This document shows, piece by piece, positions 54,500 through 61,962 of a DNA stretch of 61,962 bases. The notes below the pieces were generated by a model, which was given only the letters and a program-made list of their open reading frames with translations, had not been told where the DNA came from and did not search any database. The position numbers and the translations under genes are program-made. Origin of the DNA: Streptomyces laculatispora (GTDB lineage: Bacteria > Actinomycetota > Actinomycetes > Streptomycetales > Streptomycetaceae); contig NZ_JAFMPZ010000001.1 in assembly GCF_017353455.1 (NCBI RefSeq), positions 1 to 61,962 of the forward strand, given 5' to 3'. Positions within the stretch are counted from its first letter, which is position 1; each line of letters begins with the position of its first letter.

Positions 54500-55377
54500 C
54501 CGCCCTCGACGCACATGTCCACCTGTGGGACCCCGGCCTGCACGACCACGCGTGGCTGCGGTCCGCGGGCGAACTGAACCGCCCCTTCCTCCTCGACGAC
54601 CTCACCGCGGCCGCCGGATCGGTGACGGCTGTGGTTGTGCAGGCCGGGCGGACCGTGGCCGAGGCCCGTTGGCTGCTGAGCCTGGCCGCGCGGTCCGCAC
54701 GGCTCTCCGGCGTCGTCGTCCACGCGGATCTCGCCGATCCGGCCGCTGTGGACACGATCGACGCACTCCGTGCGGAGGACGGGAGTTCGGCGCTGGTCGG
54801 GGTCCGTGACCCGGTCGGGGCAGGCGAGGGCGCCCGTCTCGGACTGCCCCAGGTGCGGCGTTCACTCGCGGCTCTCGGTGAGCGGGGCCTGACCATGGAC
54901 CTGCTGCTGGGGCACGGGACTCTGCGTGAGGCATACGCGGCGGCCAGGGACCTGCCGCAGGTGCGGTTCGTCGTCGACCACGCCGCGATCTCGGCCGTCA
55001 ATGTGCGGCGCGAAGGCCTCGGCGAATGGGCCGCGCAGCTGACGCCACTGGGCCGACTGCCCAACGTGGTGTGCAAGTTGTCCGGACTCGGCAAGGCCAC
55101 CGCCGAGCCGGGCGGAGTGCCCATGGATGCCGTTGCTCGGGTGCTGCTCGACGTGTTCGGGCCACGCCGGCTGATGTTCGGATCCGACTGGCCGGTCAGC
55201 ACCCAGTGGTCGGCATACGAGGACGTGGCCGGGGCCGCGGCCGGTGTGCTGGGCGCGCTGACCGCGGACGAAGCCGCCGCAGTATGGGGCGGAACGGCCG
55301 TCGGGGCCTACGGAATCGATCCGGCGGGCACGTCCACCATGGACAGGATGACAATGATCCGGCAGAGGGAGCACTGA
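54496..55377 (+). CDS. Amidohydrolase-2 family lactonase (L-fuconolactonase-like)
   Basis: A 293-aa protein; the GTG at 54496 overlaps the dehydrogenase stop. A metal-binding DAHVHLWDP opens the TIM barrel. Other marks are VVVQAGRTVAEARWLL, RFVVDHAAI and the final FGSDWPVS with the catalytic Asp. COG3618 members hydrolyse fucono-, rhamnono-, galactaro- or muconolactones. Paired with the AKR it would convert the sugar lactone to a sugar acid. It could also open the lactone made by the uronate dehydrogenase encoded below. Confidence 0.85.
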   Translation: MTALDAHVHLWDPGLHDHAWLRSAGELNRPFLLDDLTAAAGSVTAVVVQAGRTVAEARWLLSLAARSARLSGVVVHADLADPAAVDTIDALRAEDGSSALVGVRDPVGAGEGARLGLPQVRRSLAALGERGLTMDLLLGHGTLREAYAAARDLPQVRFVVDHAAISAVNVRREGLGEWAAQLTPLGRLPNVVCKLSGLGKATAEPGGVPMDAVARVLLDVFGPRRLMFGSDWPVSTQWSAYEDVAGAAAGVLGALTADEAAAVWGGTAVGAYGIDPAGTSTMDRMTMIRQREH

Positions 55378-56057
55378 TGACTGGTCTGAACGATCTGCTC
55401 GAACAGAACAGGGGTATGACGTCGGGCGGGCTGCTGTCCGACCGCGTCTACCGGCTGCTGCGTTCGGCCATCCTGAGCGGCGAGATGGCGCCGGATCAGC
55501 GGATCGTCGAATCCGACATCGCCAAACGCCTGGGCATCAGCCAGGCTCCCGTGCGCGAGGCCGTCAAACGGCTGGTACACGAGAGCCTGGTCACCCACGT
55601 GCCACGGCTGGGCAGCCGGGTCGCCAGCATCTCGATCGAGCAGGCCGAGCAGGCACGAGAGCTGCGCGGTCTGCTGGAGGAGTTCGCCGCCCGAGCCGCC
55701 GCCCAGCGCCGCGCCGAGGGCTACGTCGACCAGCTGAAATCGGTGATCGACGACATGCGACGGGCGGCCCTGCACGACGACCCGAGCAGCTTCCGCGACA
55801 GCGACATGGCTTTCCACCGCCTCGTCTGCCAGGCCAGCGGCAACCACCTGCTGCCGCGGTTGTGGGAGGTGATGGAGCCCAGTCTCTGGACGCTGCGCGT
55901 GGTCTCCAACCCGTTCTACACCGGCAGCCGCGACAAGCTGGTCGACGAACACGCGCGCCTGCTCGACATACTCGTCAACGGCCGGGAGGACGACGCCGCA
56001 GAGGCCTTCCGTCGCCACGCGACCGGCGCGGCCAAGCCGTCGCAGCGCGACGAATAG
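55377..56057 (+). CDS. FadR-type GntR regulator of the glycan locus
   Basis: A 226-aa protein; the ATG at 55377 shares one base with the previous stop and has AGAGGGAG upstream. The N-terminal winged helix (RVYRLLRSAILSGEMAPDQR, DIAKRLGISQAPVREAVKRL) is followed by an FCD domain (DSDMAFHRLVCQASGNHLLP, DEHARLLDILVNG) with its metal-binding Asp and His residues. It is the last gene of the transporter operon and the best candidate for binding the GATAAGC-type repeats at 47,553 and 47,724. Confidence 0.9.
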   Translation: MTGLNDLLEQNRGMTSGGLLSDRVYRLLRSAILSGEMAPDQRIVESDIAKRLGISQAPVREAVKRLVHESLVTHVPRLGSRVASISIEQAEQARELRGLLEEFAARAAAQRRAEGYVDQLKSVIDDMRRAALHDDPSSFRDSDMAFHRLVCQASGNHLLPRLWEVMEPSLWTLRVVSNPFYTGSRDKLVDEHARLLDILVNGREDDAAEAFRRHATGAAKPSQRDE

Positions 56058-56061
56058 GACC

Positions 56062-56076
56062 ATCCGGCTGCAAGCC
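56062..56076 (+). terminator. Short hairpin after the regulator gene
   Basis: CCGGCT and AGCCGG pair around GCA five bases after the stop at 56,057. The stem is only 6 bp, so it is a weak candidate. Confidence 0.35.
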
Positions 56077-56145
56077 GGTAGGCGGGCGCGATCCTTACCG
56101 CGACCGTGTTCACCCATGTCCGCGGTGAACGATACGGGTCGCTGT

Positions 56146-56274
56146 CGGTTGTACGGGGAACCGGTGGGCGCGGGCGACGCGTTCGCCAGCGGCCACCGGT
56201 ACTGCCCTCTCCCGGCGCTGACTTGGGTGGCCCTGCTACGGCTCGGCCACCTGATCGCCGGCGCCGGGGCGTGA
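56146..56274 (+). pseudogene. Remnant of a PfkB-type sugar kinase
   Basis: One frame reads YGEPVGAGDAFASG and, after a scrambled stretch, LRLGHLIAGAGA ending in TGA at 56272-56274. These are the active-site signature and following helix of a 2-keto-3-deoxy-sugar-acid kinase, as in the intact kinase at 38,916. All upstream parts are gone. It suggests that the locus once had its own kinase branch. The rest of the 56,058-56,344 spacer has an inverted repeat (GTTCACC, 9 bases, GGTGAAC, at 56,108-56,130). Confidence 0.55.
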
Positions 56275-56344
56275 CCGGAAGGCCGGGCCGCTGCCGGTCA
56301 TGGACGCCGCTCAGTCACGCATCGAACGACATTGGAGGTTCCGC

Positions 56345-57187
56345 ATGCCCCGGGGCGCGCACGCCACCGGCTCCACCGATACCACCCGGATTCTGCTCAC
56401 GGGCGCCGCCGGCAGGGTCGGCACGCAACTGCGGCCGCTGGCGGCGCGGGAGGGCCGCACGCTGCGGCTTCTCGACATCACCACGCCGGCCGCCGTCGAA
56501 GGGAGCGGAGCGGAGGAGACCGTGATCGCCTCTCTCACCGACACCGAGGCGCTGCTGGAGGCATGCCGGGGCGTCAGCGCGATCGTCCATCTCGGCGGCC
56601 AGAGCGTCGAGTCCACCCTGGACGACGTACTGGACCGCAACGTGCGCGGCACACTGAACCTCCTGGAGGCGGCCCGGCTGGCCGGCGTGCCCCGGGTCGT
56701 CCTCGCCTCCTCGGCACATGCCGTCGGCTTCCACCAGTACGACGGCACTCCGGTCGCCGCAGACGCACCGGCCCGCCCGGACACCCTCTACGGCTGGAGC
56801 AAGGCCGCGATCGAGTCCGCCGGGCGCCTGTACCACGACCGCTTCGGCATGGACATCATCTGTCTGCGCATCGGAAGCTGGTTCCCGACGCCGAACGGGA
56901 TGCGCGGGCTGTCCACCTGGCTGTCACCGGCCGACGGGCACCGCCTCGTCGAAGCCTGCCTGAGCTGCCGCGAACCCGGCTACCGGATCGTCTGGGGAGT
57001 CAGCCGCAACACCCGGGGCTGGGTGAGCCTGGCCGAAGGTGAGGCGATCGGGTACCACCCGCTCGACGACGCCGAGCAGTTCGCACCCGAGGTGATCGGA
57101 GAGTGCGGCCTGCCGGACCCTGCCGACTCGATCACACCCCGGCTCGGGGGCGACTGGTGCGCCATCCCGCTGGGGCAGACCTTGTGA
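56345..57187 (+). CDS. udh: Uronate dehydrogenase
   Basis: A 280-aa NAD-dependent epimerase-fold SDR. The ATG at 56345 has GGAGG six bases upstream. TGAAGRVG is the cofactor loop; IVHLGGQSVE, VVLASSAHAVGFHQ (catalytic Ser), YGWSK (Tyr-Lys), RIGSW, and LSTWLSPADGHRLVEACL match Agrobacterium-type uronate dehydrogenase along the whole length. It oxidises D-glucuronate or D-galacturonate at C1 with NAD to the aldarolactone. The dehydratase genes for the next steps follow. Confidence 0.87.
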   Translation: MPRGAHATGSTDTTRILLTGAAGRVGTQLRPLAAREGRTLRLLDITTPAAVEGSGAEETVIASLTDTEALLEACRGVSAIVHLGGQSVESTLDDVLDRNVRGTLNLLEAARLAGVPRVVLASSAHAVGFHQYDGTPVAADAPARPDTLYGWSKAAIESAGRLYHDRFGMDIICLRIGSWFPTPNGMRGLSTWLSPADGHRLVEACLSCREPGYRIVWGVSRNTRGWVSLAEGEAIGYHPLDDAEQFAPEVIGECGLPDPADSITPRLGGDWCAIPLGQTL

Positions 57188-57275
57188 CAGCCATCCGTTC
57201 ATATCAGCCATCTGCTCGTAACAGTCGGCCGGGTACCGCCTCGGCCGAGGTAACCCTTGAAGTGGAGATTCATCC

Positions 57276-58238
57276 ATGAATACCGTGAAATGCGATGAAC
57301 GAACAACGCGGCTCTCGGGACTGCTCTCCTTTCCTCTGACTCCCTTCGACGACGCCGACGAGGTCGACCTGGACGTCTTCGCCTCCCACCTCGAGGCACA
57401 GATCGCCGCCGGACCCAGTGGGCTGTTCGTGGCGTGCGGCACCGGCGAGTTCCCCGCGCTCGGGCTCGACGAGTACCGGCAGGTCGTGGCCACCGCGGTG
57501 AAGCAGGTCGCCGGACGCATACCGGTGTTCGCCGGGGCGGGCGGAGGCCCGCGGGTCGCGCGGAAGTTCGCGCTGACCGCGCAGGAATGCGGCGTCGACG
57601 GACTGCTGTTGCTGCCCCCCTATCTGCTGACGTCCACCCCGCAGGGGCTGGTGCACCACATTCGCTACGTCGCCGCGGCCACACCGCTGCCGATCACCGT
57701 CTACCAGCGGGCCAACGCGGTCTTCGATCCGGCAGCCGCGGTGGAGCTGCTCGACATCCCGAACGTAGTGGGCATCAAGGACGGCCGCGGCGACGTCGAC
57801 GCGATGCTGCGCCTGGTCACCGCCGTACGTACCAGTGGACACCCCCGCGCCGCCGAGTTCGGATTCCTCAACGGCCTGCCGACTGCGGAGCTCAGCGCAC
57901 GGGCTTACGCGGCGATCGGCGTGGAGAGCTACTCCTCGGCGGTGCACTGCTTTGCCCCCGACATCGCCACCGCGTTCCACCGGGCTGTGCGCGACGACGA
58001 CGAGGAGGCGCAGCGAACACTGCTGACGGAGTTCTACCTGCCGTTCGCCGCGCTGCGCGACCGCGTGCCCGGCTACGCCGTTTCGCTGGTCAAGGCCGGT
58101 GCGCAGCTGGCCGGTCTGGCCGTCGGCCCCGTCCGCCCGCCGCTGGTGAAGGCCACACCGGAGCACGTCGCACAACTCGCGTCCATCGTGGACCGAGGAC
58201 GCACGGCGCTCCGTCGACTGGAGGAGTCCCGCGCATGA
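57276..58238 (+). CDS. 5-dehydro-4-deoxyglucarate dehydratase
   Basis: A 320-aa DHDPS/NAL-superfamily enzyme from the ATG at 57276 (GGAG upstream). Typical motifs: LLSFPLTPFDD, GLFVACGTGEFPAL, ITVYQRANAVF with the family-specific YxRAN stretch, and VGIKDGRGD with the Schiff-base Lys. It dehydrates and decarboxylates 5-keto-4-deoxyglucarate to alpha-ketoglutarate semialdehyde. It acts directly after glucarate dehydratase, whose gene overlaps it by 4 bases. The semialdehyde dehydrogenase is not in this window. Confidence 0.9.
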   Translation: MNTVKCDERTTRLSGLLSFPLTPFDDADEVDLDVFASHLEAQIAAGPSGLFVACGTGEFPALGLDEYRQVVATAVKQVAGRIPVFAGAGGGPRVARKFALTAQECGVDGLLLLPPYLLTSTPQGLVHHIRYVAAATPLPITVYQRANAVFDPAAAVELLDIPNVVGIKDGRGDVDAMLRLVTAVRTSGHPRAAEFGFLNGLPTAELSARAYAAIGVESYSSAVHCFAPDIATAFHRAVRDDDEEAQRTLLTEFYLPFAALRDRVPGYAVSLVKAGAQLAGLAVGPVRPPLVKATPEHVAQLASIVDRGRTALRRLEESRA

Positions 58239-59554
58239 CGACTGGTTCTCGTACGAGGAAGGGCCCCATGGAGCCACAGAGCCCGTCAGGGCCCCCCACG
58301 ATCGTCGACATCCGCATCACGCCCATCGCATTCCCTGACCCGCCGTTGCTCAACGCCGTGGGCTGCCACGAGCCGTGGGCGTTGCGCGCGATCATCGAAG
58401 TCGACTGCGGCGACGGACTCGTCGGGCTCGGCGAGACCTACGGCGACGCCTCGCACCTGGCGGTGCTGCGTACGGTCGCACCGCTGCTGATCGGGCTGGA
58501 CCCGTTCCGGACCGAATACGTCAAGTCCGTGGTGGACGGGCTGCTCGGCACCGTTGACGCGCCGTCGGAGAAACTCGGTCCGTCCGGCGGCATGGGCCCG
58601 GAGAAGGTGTCGCTGCGGGTCTTCTCCGCATTCGAGGTCGCCTGCCTCGACGTACAGGGCCAGGCGATCGGCCGTCCGGTCCACGATCTCCTCGGTGGCC
58701 GGGTACGCGACGCCGTGCCCTTCTCGGCGTACCTGTTCTACAAGTGGGCGCAGCATCCCGGCGATGCCCCGGACCTCTTCGGCGCCGCGCTCGACCCTGC
58801 CGGGATCGTGGCCCAGGCCCGGACGATGGTGCAGAAGTACGGCTTCCAGTCGATCAAGTTGAAGGGCGGTGTCTTCCCTCCCGACGTGGAACTCGACGCC
58901 ATTCGCGCGCTGCGTGAGGAGTTCCCCACGCTGCCGCTGCGCATCGATCCCAACGCCGCGTGGAGCGTCGAGACCTCCCGCCGGGTCGCCGCCGAGACTC
59001 AGGGCCTGCTGGAATATCTCGAAGATCCCACCGAGGGCCTGGCCGGCATGGCCGCCGTCGCCGAGACCGCCGGGATGCCGCTGGCGACCAACATGTGCGT
59101 GGTCTCCTTCGACCACATTCCCGAGGCCGTCGATCGCGGCTCCGTTCAGGTCATCCTGTCCGATCACCACTACTGGGGCGGACTGCGGCAGTCTGTGCGC
59201 CTGGCGGGCATCTGCGAGACCTGGGGCCTTGGCCTGTCGATGCACTCCAACAGCCATCTCGGCATCAGCCTTGCCGCGATGACCCACCTCGGCGCGGCAC
59301 TGCCGCAGCTGTCCTACGCCGCCGACACCCATACGCCCTGGCAGCTGGGTGTCGACGTGGTGGAGCGCCCGCTGACCTTCGTCGACGGCGCCGTGCCAGT
59401 GCCGATGTCGCCGGGGCTCGGCGTGCGGCTGGACCGGGACGCGCTTGCCCGGCTGCATGAGAACTACCTTCGGCAGGGCATCACCGGACGCGACGACACG
59501 GGTTACATGCGCCGGTTCCACCCGGACTTCAACCCGACGAAGCCGCGGTGGTGA
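58235..59554 (+). CDS. gudD: Glucarate dehydratase
   Basis: 439 aa from the ATG at 58235 (ATGA overlap); an internal ATG at 58268 is possible. It is a glucarate-dehydratase-type enolase-superfamily enzyme: VGLGETYGD, FSAFEVACLDVQGQ, SIKLKGG with the catalytic Lys pair, RIDPNAAW, LEDPT and LATNM for metal ligands, LSDHHYWGG, and the diagnostic MHSNSHLGISLAAMTHLGAA. It dehydrates D-glucarate (or an epimer) to 5-keto-4-deoxyglucarate. With uronate dehydrogenase and the next dehydratase it forms the oxidative uronate pathway. Confidence 0.92.
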   Translation: MTTGSRTRKGPMEPQSPSGPPTIVDIRITPIAFPDPPLLNAVGCHEPWALRAIIEVDCGDGLVGLGETYGDASHLAVLRTVAPLLIGLDPFRTEYVKSVVDGLLGTVDAPSEKLGPSGGMGPEKVSLRVFSAFEVACLDVQGQAIGRPVHDLLGGRVRDAVPFSAYLFYKWAQHPGDAPDLFGAALDPAGIVAQARTMVQKYGFQSIKLKGGVFPPDVELDAIRALREEFPTLPLRIDPNAAWSVETSRRVAAETQGLLEYLEDPTEGLAGMAAVAETAGMPLATNMCVVSFDHIPEAVDRGSVQVILSDHHYWGGLRQSVRLAGICETWGLGLSMHSNSHLGISLAAMTHLGAALPQLSYAADTHTPWQLGVDVVERPLTFVDGAVPVPMSPGLGVRLDRDALARLHENYLRQGITGRDDTGYMRRFHPDFNPTKPRW

Positions 59555-59686
59555 CCGGGGATCCGGTCAGCCTCTCGGGGCACGCCCACTCTCCACGACT
59601 CGCTCGGAGTCGGTGACCACGCATGGGCCGTGACAGCTCGTGTCGACACACGAAGGCCCGGGGACGCGAGTGGCCGCGTCTGGCCC

Positions 59687-60695
59687 TCACGTCCCCGACG
59701 CGGACAGGGGCCTGCCGCGCCAGTTCATGGAGATGTGGGAAAGGAGCCGGTGCTCAATCCTGTTCCATTTCGATGTGCCCGGCGGTAGGTGATATACCGT
59801 GATCTCAAGGCCGGTCTCGGCGGCCAGGGCGGCGAGTTCGGTCTTCCATGCCCGGATGCGGTAGCCGTTGGAGCCCCCGCGACGACGGTGATCAGCAGCC
59901 GACGGGCGCGGGCGTAGTCGCCCTGTCCGGCCCCGTGCCACCAGCGGCGGATCGAGGCGACCGCGAAGGCGGCGGTGTCGTGGTCGGTGCCGACACTGAC
60001 CCAGCCGGAGTTCGCGGCAATGTCGTGGATCCCGTACGGGATCGCCTTGCCCAGCCTCTGCCGGTCCAGGAAGTCATGCGTCCTGACCTTGACGGGATCG
60101 CCCGAGGGCTGCCATTCACGCCCCGCGTTCCTGAACCGACCAGTTCCTGCTTCTTGCTGTCCGCGCCGATCACCGGGTCCCCCGCGCCGATGTGGTCCTT
60201 GGCCTGCTCGTTGATGCAGCGGAACTGGGCGTCCCGGTCCGGGTGCTGCTTGCCCTCGATGGTCCTGGCGTTGCCCTGCAGGCTGAAGCCCTCTTCCCGC
60301 AGCAGGTCACCGACCGTGTCGGCACTGCCCCTGTGTCCCCGGCGGGTCAGCTCGCCGACCTGGTTCCGGGTCGACTTGGTCGTCCAGCGCAGCGGCGACA
60401 TCGGGTCTCCGCGCGTGTCCGGCTCGACCAGGGCGAGCAGCGCGGGCCGCAGCCCCGCGTCCAGGTCGGCGGCCTTCTTCCGTCCACCTCCAGGCCTGCC
60501 GACCCGCCCCAGGGGCCCCTCGCCGGCCTCCAGCTCATCCACCCCCTTACGGACCGTCGTCTCGCTGACCTCGGCCGCCCGAGCGACGGCCCGGATCCCA
60601 CCGTCCCCCAGGCCAACAGGCCTTGGCTCCCATCAGCAGACGCTGCTGCCGCTCGTCACGATCACGAATCCGCAGGTCCGTGCACCACAGCGGTC
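59687..60695 (-). pseudogene. ISAzo13-family transposase, frameshifted and truncated
   Basis: On the minus strand, pieces of one transposase run across several frames: RDRDERQQRLLMGA, RAVARAAEVSETTVRKGVDE, RPGGGRKKAADLDAGL, RWTTKSTRNQVGELT, FSLQGNARTIEGKQHPDRDA, GADSKKQELVG, then SNGYRIRAWKTELAALA, LPPGTSKWNRIEHRLLSHIS and MNWRGRPL. It then ends early at a stop at 59687. At least three frameshifts are needed, the C-terminal part is missing, and the second catalytic Asp (normally before the GGSNG stretch) is replaced. It is dead. The 59,555-59,686 spacer contains only weak inverted repeats. Confidence 0.8.
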
Positions 60696-61060
60696 GTTCC
60701 CTTGGGTTGACGGAAAGTCACGGCGGCGACGAATAGGCCAAGCCAACCGATCGGCCCGGCGTCTGTCCGTAAGAGTCCGGCGCGACAAGCTCAACGCCCC
60801 CGATGCGCTGCCATCCGCTTCAAAGCAACGAGGTCAGAGCACCGGCCGCACTCTGTGCAAGGTAGAGATACCCAATACTCACGATCTGTCACCACCGGAT
60901 GTGAGACAGAGCCGTTCTTTTGACAGACCCTGCCCCTCGCCGTCAGGCACCGACATACTCAACAACTTGACAGCGCCCATCGGCGACATCAAGCGCCTCA
61001 CCTTCGAGTCCGACTTCGACGAACTCGCGCTCAAGCTGCGTGACGAGACCATCCGCCGGA
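60696..61060. other. Gap with a plus-strand coding scrap
   Basis: No intact gene is seen. From about 60,961 a plus-strand frame reads LNNLTAPIGDIKRLTFESDF and ELALKLRDETIRRIRRR, with good codon bias but no start, and runs into the 3' end of the alpha-galactosidase gene. It is probably the tail of a lost gene at the IS boundary. Confidence 0.4.
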
Positions 61061-61962
61061 TCAGACGGCGCGCAGGTGGACAAGCGCCGCGCTCTGAGGT
61101 GCCCGCGCAGGACCTGGCAGCCCCAGTGCTCCCAGCGCCGCACCGGAGGCCTGGACACCCGTGACCTCCCAGGTGACCGACGGGGCGGCCGGCGTGATGA
61201 GCGAGGCGCGGTAGGTCCGGTCCGGGTCGAGTCCAGGGATGCGGAGTCGAGGCGGCACGGGCACGATCTCATCGAGCTGGGCATAGGAGAAGAGCGCCTC
61301 CGACCGGTCCCGGGCGACCACTCCATGCGCGAGCAGACCGTCGGGCAGCGCGACACGCGTCAGCCGCCCCGTGTGCAGGAGCGCGCGGTGCCGCTTGTAA
61401 AGGCCGATCCAGGACGCGAGACGGTCCAGCTCGTGGGCCGGCACCTTCGTGAGGTCCCACTGGATGCCGAACTGGCCGAAGAAGGCCGTGGCCGCGCGGA
61501 GGTCCAGGACGCTGGTCCGGCCGGTCTGGTGGGAGACCGGTGCGGTGACGTGAGCGCCGAGGTACTCCAGCGGGGCGAGCTGGGCGCTCCAGTGCTGGAT
61601 CGGCTGGCGGGACAGCGGATCGGTGACGTCGGAGGCCCAGGTGCTCTGGACCCGCTCGAGCACGTCCAGGTCGATCCTGCCGCCTCCCGAGGCGCAGCTC
61701 TCCCACGAGATGCCGGGATGGCGGCGGGCCAGCTCATCGAGGAGTTCGCGGAAGGCGAGGGTCTGCCGCCGTGAAGCGGGCCGGCCGGTGCCGCGCGAGT
61801 CACCGCCGTCGACCTGGTCGCGGTTGTGGTCCCACTTGACGAAGTCGATCCGGTGCGCCGCCACCAGACGGCCGAAGGCGTCGAGCAGGTGGGTCCGCAC
61901 GTCCTCCCGACCGAGATCGAGCAGGTAGCAGTTGCGTTCCAGCACGGGCGACCGGTCGCCCG
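61061..61962 (-). CDS. GH36 alpha-galactosidase, 5' part beyond window
   Basis: About 300 C-terminal residues are visible; the frame runs off the window edge (GDRSPVLERNCYLLDLG). The catalytic nucleophile lies in DFVKWDHNRD and the acid/base Asp in WASDVTDPLSRQ; SWESCASGGGRIDLDVL is also a hallmark of GH36. The C-terminal beta-domain ends at the TGA at 61061. It removes alpha-linked galactose from oligosaccharides, which would feed the galactonate operon in this window. No conclusion on export can be drawn without the N-terminus. Confidence 0.88.
   Translation of the reverse strand, partial: GDRSPVLERNCYLLDLGREDVRTHLLDAFGRLVAAHRIDFVKWDHNRDQVDGGDSRGTGRPASRRQTLAFRELLDELARRHPGISWESCASGGGRIDLDVLERVQSTWASDVTDPLSRQPIQHWSAQLAPLEYLGAHVTAPVSHQTGRTSVLDLRAATAFFGQFGIQWDLTKVPAHELDRLASWIGLYKRHRALLHTGRLTRVALPDGLLAHGVVARDRSEALFSYAQLDEIVPVPPRLRIPGLDPDRTYRASLITPAAPSVTWEVTGVQASGAALGALGLPGPARAPQSAALVHLRAV

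Overview
The window looks like a Streptomyces chromosome (or a close relative). It is uniformly GC-rich, many genes start with GTG behind AGGAGG-type ribosome binding sites, and gene pairs are often joined by 4-bp ATGA/GTGA overlaps. The sugar ABC transporter has no ATPase of its own, and one gene carries the rare TTA leucine codon. No tRNA, rRNA, CRISPR array or replication origin was seen.

Region 1 (about 1-38,700) is a dense defence island with recombination scars. In order it holds: an operon of a large adenine-type DNA methylase (5' end outside the window), a 2,250-aa DEAD/DUF1998 helicase and a UvrD helicase with a RelE/ParE-like N-terminus; a convergent PD-(D/E)XK nuclease; a nucleotidyltransferase; a broken NUDIX gene; a type I-like HsdM fused to further domains ending in a HEPN-like motif; a scrap of an AraC regulator; a HEPN-zinc-ribbon protein; several small or broken genes; a Gabija-like pair (OLD-TOPRIM nuclease plus UvrD helicase) with an HExxH protein and small ORFs upstream; a second PD-(D/E)XK protein; and a Ser/Thr-kinase-helicase fusion overlapping a PLD-type nuclease gene. 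Broken tyrosine recombinases and a broken DUF6262/TnpC-like gene close the island. A 24-bp imperfect direct repeat lies at 22,715 and 36,415.

Region 2 (38,916-44,983, minus strand) is an operon for oxidative D-galactose/D-galactonate breakdown. It encodes an SDR sugar dehydrogenase, a FadR-type GntR regulator, D-galactonate dehydratase (DgoD), an aldose-1-epimerase-like protein, a KDPG/KDPGal-type aldolase, an SMP-30 lactonase and a PfkB-type 2-keto-3-deoxy-sugar-acid kinase.

Region 3 (45,307-61,962) is a glycan utilisation locus. A Tat-exported beta-helix enzyme is divergent from an operon encoding a CUT1 sugar-binding lipoprotein, two permeases, an intracellular 654-aa protein of unassigned family, an RraA-like aldolase, an L-fucose-dehydrogenase-like AKR, a fuconolactonase-like amidohydrolase and a second FadR-type regulator. 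Uronate dehydrogenase, 5-dehydro-4-deoxyglucarate dehydratase and glucarate dehydratase follow. A dead ISAzo13-family transposase and the C-terminal part of a GH36 alpha-galactosidase end the window. Regions 2 and 3 together suggest uptake and oxidative catabolism of a plant glycan carrying galactose, a uronic acid and probably fucose. A period-7 tandem repeat just before the binding-protein gene, with a related motif in front of the divergent beta-helix gene, is a likely shared operator.
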